DNA of 64,000 nt from Nomia melanderi (lineage: Eukaryota > Arthropoda > Insecta > Hymenoptera > Halictidae). Shown here in pieces: positions 45,761-58,527 of the stretch. The notes under the pieces are model-generated. The model ran no database searches. It saw nothing but the letters and a program-made list of their open reading frames with translations, and was not told the DNA's origin. The stretch's first letter is position 1, and every line of letters begins with the position of its first letter. The stretch spans positions 744,001 to 808,000 of the forward strand of contig NW_027475146.1 in assembly GCF_051020985.1 (NCBI RefSeq), written 5' to 3'. A program made the position numbers and the translations under genes.

Positions 45761-47160
45761 CCTCGGACCACCAGGGGCCGAGAAAATCACCGACACATGG
45801 GGCCGGACTGTCAGGGTCGGGAAAAAATGCAATATATATCTGGTGATATCTCGGGTGCTATTAGAGATAGCGCAATAAACCAAAGTGCATTGTCTGCAGG
45901 AGGCCCTCGCGCATGAATCTGTGCAGCGGGATCGATCTCGGACCACCAGGGGCCGAGAAAATCACCGTCTCATGGGGCCGGACTGTCAGGGTCAGGGAAA
46001 AATCCAATATATATCTGGTGATATCTCGGGTGCTATTAGAGATTGCGCAATAAATCAAAGTGCATTGTCTGCAGGAGGCCCTAGCGCATGAATCTGTGCA
46101 GCGGGAACGACCTCGGACCACCAGGGGCCGAGAAAACTACCGTCACATGGGGCCGGACCCTCAGGGTCAGGGAAAAATCCAATATATATCTGGTGATATC
46201 TCGGGTGCTAATACAGATAGCGCAATAAATTAAAGTGCATTGTCTGTAGGAGGCCCTGGCGCATGAATCTGTGCAGCGGGATCGACCTCGGACTACCAGG
46301 GGCCGAGAAAACCACCGACACATGGGGCCGGGCACTCAGGGTCGGGGAAAAATGCAATATATATCTGGTGATATCTCGGGTGCTCTTACAGATAGCGCAA
46401 TAAATCAAAGTGGATTGTCTGTAGGAGGCCCTGGCGCATGAATCTGTGCAGCGAGAATGACCTCGGACCACCAGGGGCCGAGAAAATCACCGTCTCATGG
46501 TGTCGGACTGTCAGGGTCGGGGAAGAATCCAATATATATCTGGTGATATCTCGGGTGCTATTACAGATAGCGCAATAAATCAAAGTGCATTGTCAGCAGG
46601 AGGCCCTGGCGCATGAATCTGTGCAGCGAGAACGACCTCGGACCACCAGGGGCCGAGAAAACCACCGACACATGGGGCCGGACTGCCAGGGTCGGGGAAA
46701 AATGCAATATATATCTGGTGATATCTCGGGTGCTATTACAGATAGCGCAATAAATCAAAGTGCATTGTCTGTAGGAGGCCCTGGCGCATGAATCTGGGCA
46801 GCGGGAACGACCTCGGACCACCAGGGTCCGAGAAAACTACCGTCTCATGGGGCTGGACACTCAGGGTCAGGGGAGAATCCAATATATATCTGGTGATATC
46901 TCGGGTGCTATTACAGATAGCGCAATAAATCAAAGTGCATTGTCTGTAGGAGGCCCTGGCGCATGAATCTGTGCAGCGGGAACGACCTCGGACCACCAGT
47001 GGCCGAGAAAATCACCGACACATGGGGCCGGACACTCAGGGTCGGGGAAAAATACAATATATATCTGGTGATATCTCGGGTGCTATTAGAGATAGCGCAA
47101 TAAATCAAAGTGGATTGTCTGTAGGAGGCCCTGGCGCATGAATCTGTGCAGCGGGATCGA

Positions 47161-47335
47161 CCTCGGACCACCAGGGGCCGAGAAAATTACAGATATTCGG
47201 AATCCGTCACCCAAGGTCATGTAAAAATCCAATATATATCTGGTGATATCTCGGGTGCTATTACAGATAACGCAATAAATCAAAGTGCATTGTCTGTAGG
47301 AGGTCCTGGCGCATGAATCTGTGCAGCGGGAACGA
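47161..47335 (+). repeat. Type B monomer 27, recombinant right flank
   Basis: B core up to TCATGTAAAAATCC, then the ordinary AATATATATCTGG instead of the B-linked AGCATATATCTGG. This is a B/ordinary recombinant with its breakpoint within about m63-m72. Confidence 0.88.
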
Positions 47336-47685
47336 CCTCGGACCACCAGTGGCCGAGAAAATCACCGTCTCATGGGGCCGGACTGTCAGGGTCAGGGAAA
47401 AATCCAATATATATCTGGTGATATCTCGGGTGCTACTAGAGATTGCACAATAAATCAAAGTGCATTGCCTGCAGGAGGCCCTAGCGCATGAATCTGTGCA
47501 GCGGGAACGACCTCGGACTACCAGGGGCCGAGAAAACTTCTGTCTCATGGGGCCGGACACTCAGGATCAGGGAAAAATCCAATATATATCTGGTGATATC
47601 TCGGTTGCTATTAGAGATAGCGCAATAAATCAAAGTGCATTGTCTGCAGGAGGCCCTCGCGCATGAATCTGTGCAGCGGGAACGA

Positions 47686-47836
47686 CCTCGGACAACCAGG
47701 GTCCGGACTGTCAGGGTCAGGGAAAAATACAATATATATCTGGTGATATCTCGGGTGCAAATTAGAGATAGCGCAATAAACCAAAGTGCATTGCCTGCAG
47801 GAGGCCCTCGCGCATGAATCTGTGCAGCGGGAACGA
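47686..47836 (+). repeat. Shortened monomer, 151 bp (2)
   Basis: Same junction (47,701/47,702) and same GCAAATTAG insertion; first of an adjacent pair of 151-bp units. Confidence 0.88.
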
Positions 47837-47987
47837 CCTTGGACAACCAGGGTCCGGACTGTCAGGGTCAGGGAAAAATACAATATATATCTGGTGATAT
47901 CTCGGGTGCAAATTAGAGATAGCGCAATAAACCAAAGTGCATTGTCTGCAGGAGGCCCTGGCGCATGAATCTGTGCAGCGAGAACGA
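47837..47987 (+). repeat. Shortened monomer, 151 bp (3)
   Basis: Second of the adjacent pair, junction 47,852/47,853; CCTTGG instead of CCTCGG at m1. Confidence 0.88.
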
Positions 47988-48512
47988 CCTCGGAACACCA
48001 GGGGCCGAGAAAACCACGGACACATGGGGCCGGACTGTCAGGGTCGGGGAAAAATCCAATATATATCTGGTGATATCTCGGGTGCTATTAGAGATAGCGC
48101 AATAAACCAAAGTGCATTGTCTGTAGGAGGCCCTGGCGCATGAATCTGTGCAGCGGGATCGACCTCGGTCCACCAAGGGCCGAGAAAATCACCGTCTCAT
48201 GGGGCCGGACTGTCAGGTTCAGGGAAGAATCCAATATATATCTGGTGATATCACGGGTGCTATTACAGATAGCGCAATAAATTAAAGTGCATTGTCTGTA
48301 GGAGGCCCTGGCGCATGAATCTGTGCAGCGGGATCGACCTCGGACTACCAGGGGCCGAGAAAACCACCGACACATGGGGCCGGACACTCAGGGTCGGGGA
48401 AAAATACAATATATATCTGGTGATATCTCGGGTGCTATTAGAGATAGCGCAATAAATCAAAGAGGATTGTCTGTAGGAGGCCCTGGCGCATGAATCTGTG
48501 CAGCGGGATCGA

Positions 48513-48687
48513 CCTCGGACCACCAGGGGCCGAGAAAATTACAGATATTCGGAATCCGTCACCCAAGGTCATGTAAAAATCCAATATATATCTGGTGATA
48601 TCTCGGGTGCTATTACAGATAACGCAATAAATCAAAGTGCATTGTCTGTAGGAGGCCCTGGCGCATGAATCTGTGCAGCGGGATCGA
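48513..48687 (+). repeat. Type B monomer 28, recombinant right flank
   Basis: Same recombinant form as 47,161, also followed by GATAACGCAATAAATC. Confidence 0.88.
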
Positions 48688-49562
48688 CCTCGGACCACCA
48701 GGGGCCGAGAAAATCACCGTCCCATGGGGCCGGACTGTCAGGGTCAGGGAAACATCCAATATATATCTGGTGATATCTCGGGCGCTATTACAGATAACGC
48801 AATAAATCAAAGTGCATTGTCTGTAGGAGGCCCTGGCGCATGAATCTGTGCAGCGGGATCGACCTCGGACCACCAGGGGCCGAGAAAACTACCGTCTCAT
48901 GGGGCTGGACACTCAGGGTCAGGGGAGAATCCAATATATATCTGGTGATATCTCGGGTGCTATTACAGATAGCGCAATAAATCACAGTGCATTGTCTGTA
49001 GGAGGCCCTGGCGCATGAATCTGTGCAGCTGGAACGACCTCGGACCACCAGTGGCTGAGAAAATCACCGTCTCATGGGGCCGGACTGTCAGGGTCAGGGA
49101 AAAATCCAATATATATCTGGTGATATCTCGGGTGCTACTAGAGATTGCACAATAAATCAGAGTGCCTTGTCTGCAGGAGGCCCTAGCGCATGAATCTGTG
49201 CAGCGGGAACGACCTCGGAATACCAGGGGCCGAGAAAACTTCTGTCTCATGGGGCCGGACACTGAGGATCAGGGAAAAATCCAATATATATCTGGTGATA
49301 TCTCGGGTGCTATTAGAGATAGCGCAATAAACCAAAGTGCATTGTCTGCAGGAGGCCCTGGCGCATGAATCTGTGCAGCGGGATCGACCTCGGACCACCA
49401 GGGGCCGAGAAAACTACCGTCACAGGGGGCCGGACCCTCAGGGTCAGGGAAAAATGCAATATATATCTGGTGATATCTCGGGTGCTATTAGAGATAGCGC
49501 AATAAACCAAAGTGCATTGTCTGCAGGAGGCCCTGGCGCATGAATCTGTGCAGCGAGAACGA

Positions 49563-49912
49563 CCTCGGACCACCACGGGCCGAGAAAACCACCGACACAT
49601 GGGGGCGGACACTCAGGGTCAGGGGAAAATCCAATATATATATGGTGATATCTCGGGTGCTATTACAGATAGCGCAATAAATCAAAGTGCATTGTCTGTA
49701 GGATGCCCTGGCGCAGGAATCTGTGCAGCAGGAACAACCTCGGACCACCAGGGGCCGAGAAAACCACCGTCTCATGGGGTCGGTCTGTCAGGGTCAGGGA
49801 AAAATCCAATATATATCTGGTGATATCTCGGGTGCTATTACAGATAGCGCAATAAATCAAAGTGCATTGTCTGTAGGAGGCCCTGGCGCATGAATCTGTG
49901 CAGCGGGATCGA
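49563..49912. repeat. Recurring region V dimer, copy 2 of 5
   Basis: Same pair as 45,411, starting CCTCGG instead of CTTCGG. The second monomer carries CGGTCTGTCAGG, which links it to the 1,026-bp repeat. Confidence 0.84.
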
Positions 49913-50087
49913 CCTCGGACCACCAGGGGCCGAGAAAACTTCTGTCTCATGGGGCCGGACACTCAGGATCAGGGAAAAATCCAATATATATCTGGTGATA
50001 TCTCGGTTGCTATTAGAGATAGCGCAATAAATCAAAGTGCATTGTCTGCAGGAGGCCGTCGCGCATGAATCTGTGCAGCGGGAACGA

Positions 50088-50238
50088 CCTCGGACAACCA
50101 GGGTCCGGACTGTCAGGGTCAGGGAAAAATACAATATATATCTGGTGATATCTCGGGTGCAAATTAGAGATAGCGCAATAAACCAAAGGGCATTGTCTGC
50201 CGGAGGCCCTGGCGCATGAATCTGTGCAGCGAGAACGA
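50088..50238 (+). repeat. Shortened monomer, 151 bp (4)
   Basis: Junction 50,103/50,104. It lies in the first copy of the 1,026-bp tandem repeat and accounts for that repeat being 24 bp short of six full monomers. Confidence 0.88.
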
Positions 50239-51113
50239 CCTCGGAACACCAGGGGCCGAGAAAACCACGGACACATGGAGCCGGACTGTCAGGGTCGGGG
50301 AAAAATCCAATATATATCTGGTGATATCTCGGGTGCTATTACAGATAGCGCAATAAATCAAAGTGCATTGTCTGTAGGATGCCCTGGCGCAGGAATCTGT
50401 GCAGCAGGAACAACCTCGGACCACCAGGGGCCGAGAAAACCACCGTCTCATGGGGTCGGACAGTCAGGGTCAGGGAAAAATCCAATATATATCTAGTGAT
50501 ATCTCGGGTGCTATTACAGATAGCGCAATAAATCAAAGTGCATTGTCTGCAGGAGGCCCTCGCACATGAATCTGTGCAGCGGGAACGACCTCGGACAACC
50601 TGGGGCCGAGAAAATCACCGTCTCATGGGGCCGGACTGTCAGGGTCAGGGAAAAATGCAATATATATCTGGTGATATCTCGGGTGCTATTACAGATAGCG
50701 CAATAAATCAAAGTGCATTGTCTGTAGGATGCCCTGGCGCAGGAATCTGTGCAGCAGGAACAACCTCGGACCACCAGGGGCCGAGAAAACCACCGTCTCA
50801 TGGGGTCGGTCTGTCAGGGTCAGGGAAAAATCCAATATATATCTGGTGATATCTCGGGTGCTATTACAGATAGCGCAATAAATCAAAGTGCATTGTCTGT
50901 AGGAGGCCCTGGCGCATGAATCTGTGCAGCGGGATCGACCTCGGACCACCAGGGGCCGAGAAAACTTCTGTCTCATGGGGCCGGACACTCAGGATCAGGG
51001 AAAAATCCAATATATATCTGGTGATATCTCGGTTGCTATTAGAGATAGCGCAATAAATCAAAGTGCATTGTCTGCAGGAGGCCGTCGCGCATGAATCTGT
51101 GCAGCGGGAACGA

Positions 51114-51264
51114 CCTCGGACAACCAGGGTCCGGACTGTCAGGGTCAGGGAAAAATACAATATATATCTGGTGATATCTCGGGTGCAAATTAGAGATAGC
51201 GCAATAAACCAAAGGGCATTGTCTGCCGGAGGCCCTGGCGCATGAATCTGTGCAGCGAGAACGA
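51114..51264 (+). repeat. Shortened monomer, 151 bp (5)
   Basis: Exact counterpart of the unit at 50,088 in the second copy of the 1,026-bp repeat; junction 51,129/51,130. Confidence 0.88.
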
Positions 51265-51789
51265 CCTCGGAACACCAGGGGCCGAGAAAACCACGGACAC
51301 ATGGAGCCGGACTGTCAGGGTCGGGGAAAAATCCAATATATATCTGGTGATATCTCGGGTGCTATTACAGATAGCGCAATAAATCAAAGTGCATTGTCTG
51401 TAGGATGCCCTGGCGCAGGAATCTGTGCAGCAGGAACAACCTCGGACCACCAGGGGCCGAGAAAACCACCGTCTCATGGGGTCGGACAGTCAGGGTCAGG
51501 GAAAAATCCAATATATATCTAGTGATATCTCGGGTGCTATTACAGATAGCGCAATAAATCAAAGTGCATTGTCTGCAGGAGGCCCTCGCACATGAATCTG
51601 TGCAGCGGGAACGACCTCGGACAACCTGGGGCCGAGAAAATCACCGTCTCATGGGGCCGGACTGTCAGGGTCAGGGAAAAATGCAATATATATCTGGTGA
51701 TATCTCGGGTGCTATTAGAGATAGCGCAATAAACCAAAGTGCATTGTCTGCAGGAGGCCCTGGCGCATGAATCTGTGCAGCGAGAACGA

Positions 51790-52139
51790 TCTCGGACCAC
51801 CACGGGCCGAGAAAACCACCGACACATGGGGGCGGACACTCAGGGTCAGGGGAAAATCCAATATATATATGGTGATATCTCGGGTGCTATTACAGATAGC
51901 GCAATAAATCAAAGTGCATTGTCTGTAGGATGCCCGGGCGCAGGAATCTGTGCAGCAGGAACAACCTCGGACCACCAGGGGCCGAGAAAACCACCGTCTC
52001 ATGGGGTCGGACTGTCAGGGTCAGGGAAAAATCCAATATATATCTGGTGATATCTCGGGTGCTATTACATTTAGCGCAATAAATCAAAGTGCATTGTCTG
52101 TAGGAGGCCCTGGCGCATGAATCTGTGCAGCGGGATCGA
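51790..52139. repeat. Recurring region V dimer, copy 3 of 5
   Basis: Starts TCTCGG; GATGCCCGGGCGC in the first tail creates a SmaI-type CCCGGG. Confidence 0.84.
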
Positions 52140-52489
52140 CCTCGGACCACCAGGGGCCGAGAAAATCACCGTCTCATGGGGCCGGACACTCAGCGTCGTG
52201 GAAAAATACAATATATATCTGGTGATATCTCGGGTGCTCTTACAGATAGCGAACTAAACCAAAGTGAACTATCTGCAGGGGGCCCTATCCCATGAATCTG
52301 TGCAGCGGGACCGACCTCGGACCACCAGGGGCCGAGAAAACTACCGTAACATGGGGCCGGACCCTCAGGGTCAGGGAAAAATCCAATATATATCTGGTGA
52401 TATCTCGGGTGCTATTAGAGATAGCGCAATAAACCAAAGTGCATTGTCTGTAGGAGGCCCTGGCGTATGTATCTGTGCAGCGGGAGCGA

Positions 52490-52639
52490 CCTCGGACAAC
52501 CAGGGTCCGGACTGTCAGGGTCAGGGAAAAATCCAATATATATCTGGTGATATCTCGGGTGCTACTAGAGATTGCACAATAAACCAAAGGGCATTGTCTG
52601 CAGGAGGCCCTGGCGCATAAATCTGTGCAGCGGGATCGA
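52490..52639 (+). repeat. Shortened monomer, 150 bp (6)
   Basis: Same 25-bp deletion (junction 52,505/52,506) without the GCAAATTAG insertion; the second half carries GCTACTAGAGATTGCAC, a different downstream haplotype. It is a recombinant of the deleted 5' half with another monomer. Confidence 0.87.
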
Positions 52640-53340
52640 CCTCGGACCACCAGGGGCCGAGAAAATCACCGTCTCATGGGGCCGGACACTCAGGGTCAGG
52701 GAAAAATCCAATATATATCTGGTGATATCTCGGGTGCTATTAGAGATAGCGCAATAAATCAAGGTGCATTGTCCGTAGGAGGCTCTGGCGCATGAATCTG
52801 CGCAGCTGGAACGACCTCGGACCACGAGGGGCCGAAAAAGCTACAGTCTCATGGGGCCGGACACTCAGGGTCAGGGAAACATCCTAATATAAATCTGGTG
52901 ATATCTCGGGTGCTATTACAGATAGCGCAATAAATCAAAGTGCATTGTCTGCAGGAGGCCCTGGCGCATGAATCTGTGCAGCGGGAACGTCCTGGGACCA
53001 CCAGGGGCCGAGAAAACTACCGTCTCATGGGGCCGGACACTCAGGGTCAGGGAAAAATCCAATATATATCTGGTGATATCTCGGGTGCTATTAGAGATAG
53101 CAGAATAAATCATAGTGAATTATCTGCAGGGGGCCCTGGCGCATGAATCTGTGCAGCGGGATCGACCTCGGACCATCAGGGGCCGAGAATACCATCGACA
53201 CATGGGGCCGGACTGACAGGGTCAAGGAAAAATTCAATATATATCTGGTGATATCTCGGGTGCTATTATAGATAGCGAAATAAATCAAAGTGCATTGTCT
53301 GTAGGAGGTACTGGCGAATGAATCTGTGCAGCAGGAACGA

Positions 53341-53515
53341 CCTCGGACCACCAGGAGCCGAGAAAATTACAGATATTCGGAATCCGTCACCCAAGGTCAT
53401 GTAAAAATCCAGCATATATCTAGTGATATCTCGGGTGCTATTAGAGATAGCGCAATAAGTCAAAGTGAATTATCTGCAGGGTGCCCTGCCGCATGAATCT
53501 GTGCAGCGGGAACGA
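53341..53515 (+). repeat. Type B monomer 29
   Basis: B core with CAGGAGCCGAG and ATATCTAGTGATATC; member of the 6,238-bp-offset block (copy at 59,579). Confidence 0.88.
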
Positions 53516-55089
53516 CCTCGGACCACCAGGGGCCGAGAAAACCTCCGTCTCATGGAGCCAGACACTCAGGGTCAGGGAAAAATCCAATATATATCTCGTG
53601 ATATCTCGGGTGCTATTAGAGATAGCGAAATAATTCAAAGTGCATTGTCTGCGGGAGGCACCGGCGCATGAATCTGTGCAGCGGGAACGACCTCGGAGCA
53701 CCAGGGGCCGAGAAAACCACCGCCTCATGGGGTCGGACACTCAGGGTCAGGGAAAAATCCAATATAAATCTGGTGATATCTCGGGTGCTATTACAGATAG
53801 CGCAATAAATCAAAGTGCATTGTCTGCAGGAGGCCCTGGCGCATGAATCTGTGCAGCGGGAAAGACCTCGGACCACCAGAGGCCGAGAAAACTACCGTCT
53901 CATGAGGCTGGACACTCAGGGTCAGGGTAAAATCCAATATATATCTGGTGATATCCCGGGTGTTATTAGAGATAGCGCAATAAACCAAAGTGCATTGACT
54001 GCAGGAGGCCCTGGCGCATGAATCTGTGCAGCGGGAACGACCTCGGACCACGAGGGACCGAGAAAACCATCGACACATGGGGCCGGACACTCAGGGTCAG
54101 GGGAAAATCCAATATATATCTGGTGATATCTCGGGTGCTATTAGAGATAGCGCAATAAATCAAAGTGCATTGTCTGCTGGAAGCCCAGCGCATGAATCTG
54201 TGCAGCGGGAACGACCTGGCTCCACCAGGGGCCGAGAAAACTACCGTCTCATGGGGCCGGACACTCAGGGTCAGGGAAAAATCAAATATATATCTGGTGA
54301 TATCTCGGGTGCTATTAGACATAGCGCAATAAACCAAACTGAATTATCTGCAGGAGGCCCTGGCGCATGAATCAGTGCAGCGGGAACGATCTCGGACCAC
54401 CAGGGGCCGAGAAAACCACCGTCTCATGGGGCCGGACACTCAGGGTCAGGGGAAAATCCAATATATATGTAGTGATATCTCGGGTGCTATTACAGATAGC
54501 GCAATAAATCAAAGTGCATTGTCTGCCGGAGGCCCTAGCGCATGAATCTGGGCAGCGGGGACGACCTCGGACCACCAGGGGCCGAGAAAACTACCGTCTC
54601 ATGGGGCCGGACACTCAGGGTCAGGGAAAAATCCAATATATATCTCGTGATATCTCGGGTTCTATTGGAGATAGCGAAATAATTCAAAGTGCATTGTCTG
54701 CGGGAGGCACCGGCGCATGAATCTGTGCAGCGGGAACGACCTCGGAGCACCAGGGGCCGAGAAAACCACCGCCTCATGGGGTCGGACACTCAGGGTCAGG
54801 GAAAAATCCAATATAAATCTGGTGATATCTCGGGTGCTATTACAGATAGCGCAATAAATCAAAGTGCATTGTCTGCAGGAGGCCCTGGCGCATGAATCTG
54901 TGCAGCGGGAAAGACCTCGGTCCACCAGGGGCCGAGAAAACCACAGTCTCATGGGGCCGGACACTCAGGGCCAGGGAAAAATCCAATATGTATCTGGAGA
55001 TATCTCGGGTGCTATTAGAGATAGCGCAATTAATCAAAGTCCATTGTCTGTAGGAGGCACTGGCGAATGAATCTGTGCAGCAGGAACGA

Positions 55090-55264
55090 CCTCGGACCAC
55101 CAGGAGCCGAGAAAATTACAGATATTCGGAATCCGTCACCCAAGGTCATGTAAAAATCCAGCATATATCTAGTGATATCTCGGGTGCTATTACAGATAGC
55201 GCAATAAACCAAAGTGAATTGTCTGCAGGAAGCTCTGGCGCATGAATCTGTTCAACGGGACCGA
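55090..55264 (+). repeat. Type B monomer 30
   Basis: B core with CAGGAGCCGAG; the unit and its neighbour resemble 42,635 onward. Confidence 0.88.
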
Positions 55265-55438
55265 CCTCGGACCACGAGGGACCGAGAAAACCATCGACAC
55301 ATGGGGCCGGACTGTCAGGGTCAGGGAAAATTAAATATATATCTGGTGATATCTCGGGTGCTATTAGAGATAGCGCAATAAACCAAACTGAATTATCTGC
55401 AGGAGGCCCTGGCGCATGAATCCGTGCAGCGGGAACGA

Positions 55439-55613
55439 TCTCGGGCCACCAGGAGCCGTGAAAATTACAGATATTCGGAATCCGTCACCCAAGGTAATGT
55501 AAAAATCCAGCATATATCTAGTGATATCTCGGGTGCTATTACAGATAGCGCAATAAACCAAAGTGAATTGTCTGCAGGAAGCTCTGGTGCATGAATCTGT
55601 TCAGCGGGATCGA
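55439..55613 (+). repeat. Type B monomer 31
   Basis: B core, two monomers after 55,090; AGGAGCCGTGAAAATT and AAGGTAATGT. Confidence 0.87.
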
Positions 55614-55963
55614 CCTCAGACCACGAGGAACCGAGAAAACCATCGGCACATGGGGCCGGACTGTCAGGGTCAGGGAAAAATCCAATATATATCTGGTGAT
55701 ATCTCGGGTGCTATTAGAGATAGCGCAATAAACCAATGTGAATTATCTGCAGGAGGCCCTGGCGCATGAATCTGTGCAGCGGGAACGACCTCGGACCACC
55801 AGGGGCCGAGAAAACCACCGTCTCATGTTGTCGGACACTCAGGGTCAGGGAAAAATCCAATATATATCTGGTGATATCTCGGTTGCTATTAGAGATAGCG
55901 CAATAAATCAAAGTGCATTGTCTGCAGGAGGCCCTCGCGCATGAATCTGTGCAGCGGGAACGA

Positions 55964-56114
55964 CCTCGGACAACCAGGGTCCGGACTGTCAGGGTCAGGG
56001 AAAAATACAATATATATCTGGTGATATCTCGGGTGCAAATTAGAGATAGCGCTATAAACCAAAGTGCATTGTCTGCCGGAGGCCCTGGCGCATGAATCTG
56101 TGCAGCGAGAACGA
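55964..56114 (+). repeat. Shortened monomer, 151 bp (7)
   Basis: Junction 55,979/55,980, with the insertion; GCGCTATAAACC follows. Counterpart of 51,114 in the block offset by 4,850 bp. Confidence 0.88.
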
Positions 56115-56639
56115 CCTCGGAACACCAGGGGCCGAGAAAACCACGGACACATGGAGCCGGACTGTCAGGGTCGGGGAAAAATCCAATATATATCTGGTGA
56201 TATCTCGGGTGCTATTACAGATAGCGCAATAAATCAAAGTGCATTGTCTGTAGGATGCCCTGGCGCAGGAATCTGTGCAGCAGGAACAACCTCGGACCAC
56301 CAGGGGCCGAGAAAACCACCGTCTCATGGGGTCGGACTGTCAGGGTCAGGGAAAAATCCAATATATATCTGGTGATATCTCGGGTGCTATTACAGATAGC
56401 GCAATAAATCAAAGTGCATTGTCTGCAGGAGGCCCTCGCACATGAATCTGTGCAGCGGGAACGACCTCGGACAACCAGGGGCCGAGAAAATCACCGTCTC
56501 ATGGGGCCGGACTGTCAGGGTCAGGGAAAAATGCAATATCTATCTGGTGATATCTCGGGTGCTATTAGAGATAGCGCATTAAACCAAAGTGCATTGTCTG
56601 CAGGAGGCCCTGGCGCATGAATCTGTGCAGCGAGAACGA

Positions 56640-56989
56640 TCTCGGACCACCACGGGCCGAGAAAACCACCGACACATGGGGGCGGACACTCAGGGTCAGG
56701 GGAAAATCCAATATATATATGGTGATATCTCGGGTGCTATTACAGATAGCGCAATAAATCAAAGTGCATTGTCTGTAGGATGCCCTGGCGCAGGAATCTG
56801 TGCAGCAGGAACAACCTCGGACCACCAGGGGCCGAGAAAACCACCGTCTCATGGGGTCGGACTGTCAGGGTCAGGGAAAAATCCAATATATATCTGGTGA
56901 TATCTCGGGTGCTATTACAGATAGCGCAATAAATCAAAGTGCATTGTCTGTAGGAGGCCCTGGCGCATGAATCTGTGCAGCGGGATCGA
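56640..56989. repeat. Recurring region V dimer, copy 4 of 5
   Basis: Copy of 51,790 in the 4,850-bp-offset block. Confidence 0.84.
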
Positions 56990-57339
56990 CCTCGGACCAC
57001 CAGGGGCCGAGAAAATCACCGTCTCATGGGGCCGGACACTCAGCGTCGTGGAAAAATACAATATATATCTGGTGATATCTCGGGTGCTCTTACAGATAGC
57101 GAACTAAACCAAAGTGAACTATCTGCAGGGGGCCCTATCCCATGAATCTGTGCAGCGAGACCGACCTCGAACCACCAGGGGCCGAGAAAACTACCGTAAC
57201 ATGGGGCCGGACCCTCAGGGTCAGGGAAAAATCCAATATATATCTGGTGATATCTCGGGTGCTATTAGAGATAGCGCAATAAACCAAAGTGCATTGTCTG
57301 TAGGAGGCCCTGGCGCATGAATCTGTGCAGCGGGAGCGA

Positions 57340-57489
57340 CCTCGGACAACCAGGGTCCGGACTGTCAGGGTCAGGGAAAAATACAATATATATCTGGTGA
57401 TATCTCGGGTGCTATTACAGATAGCGAACTAAACCAAAGTGAACTATCTGCAGGGGGCCCTATCCCATGAATCTGTGCTGCGGGACCGA
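57340..57489 (+). repeat. Shortened monomer, 150 bp (8)
   Basis: Junction 57,355/57,356 without the insertion; counterpart of 52,490 but with a TTACAGATAGCGAACTAA second half, so the recombination point differs. Confidence 0.87.
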
Positions 57490-58364
57490 CCTCGCAACAC
57501 CAGGGACCGAGAAAATCACCGTCTCATGGGGCCGGACACTCAGGGTCAGTGAAAAATCCAATATATATCTGCTGATATCTCGGGTGCTATTACAGATAGC
57601 GCAATAAATCAAAGTGCATTGTCTGCAGGAGGCCCTGGCGCATGAATCTGTGCAGCGGGAACGACCTCGCAACACCAGGGACCGAGAAAATCACCGTCTC
57701 ATGGGGCCGGACACTCAGGGTCGAGGAAAAATTCAATATATATCTGGTGATATCTCGGGTGCTCTTACAGATAGCGCACTAAACCAAAGTGAACTATCTG
57801 CAGGGGGCCCTGGCGCATGAATCTGTGCAGCGGGATCGACCTCGGACCACCAGGGGCCGAGAAAATCAGCGTCTCATGGGGCCGGATTGTCGGGGTCAGG
57901 GAAAAATCCAATATATATCTGGTGACATCTCGGGTGCTATTAGAGATATCGCAATGAACCAAAGTGAATTATCTGCAGGAGGCCCTGGAGCATGAATCTG
58001 TGCAGCGGGAACGACCTCGGACCACCAGGGGCCGAGAAAACCACCGACACATGGGGCCGGACTGTCAGGGTCTGGGAAAAATCCAATATATATCTGGTGA
58101 TATCTCGAGTGCTATTAGAGATAGCGCAATAAACCAAAGTGAATTATCTGCAGGAAGCCTTGGCGCATGAATCTGTGCAGCGGAATCGACCTCGGACCAC
58201 CAGGTGCCGAGAAAACCACCGTCTCATGGGGTCGGACTGTCAGGGTCAGGGAAAAATCCAATATATATCTCGTGATATCTCGGGTGCTATTAGAGATAGC
58301 GAAATAATTCAAAGTGCATTGTCTGCGGGAGGCACCGGCGCATGAATCTGTGCAGCGGGAACGA

Positions 58365-58527
58365 CCTCGGAGCACAAGGGGCCGAGAAAACCACCACCTC
58401 ATGGGGTCGGACACTCAGGGTCAGGGAAAAATCCAATATAAATCTGGTGATATTACAGATAGCGCAATAAATCAAAGTGCATTGTCTGCAGGAGGCCCTG
58501 GCGCATGAATCTGTGCAGCGGGAAAGA
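58365..58527 (+). repeat. 163-bp monomer with 12-bp internal deletion
   Basis: GGTGATATTACAGATAG replaces the usual GGTGATATCTCGGGTGC...TTACAG. Twelve bases are missing between two TAT triplets, including half of the EcoRV site. The parent is the CTCGGAGCAC / AATATAAATC monomer type also seen at 53,691 and 59,929. Confidence 0.88.

Larger units (their letters stand above)
49643..51714. repeat. 1,026-bp six-monomer tandem repeat, two copies
   Basis: About 1,046 bp from 49,643 recur at 50,669-51,714 with every rare marker I checked (CGGTCTGTC, ACTTCTGTCTC, CGCACATG, CAACCTGGGGCC, ATCTAGTG). The unit is five full monomers plus one 151-bp shortened monomer. A related, more diverged third copy lies near 55.85-56.5 kb. 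Confidence 0.9.
50995..57412. repeat. 28-monomer (4,850 bp) duplication: 50,995-52,562 and 55,845-57,412
   Basis: About 1.57 kb recurs, from the GGTTGCTATTAG unit through shortened monomer, dimer, AGCGTCGTGGAAAAATAC unit, TATCCCATG unit and second shortened monomer. The offset equals 28 monomers minus the lengths lost in the shortened units. Confidence 0.86.
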
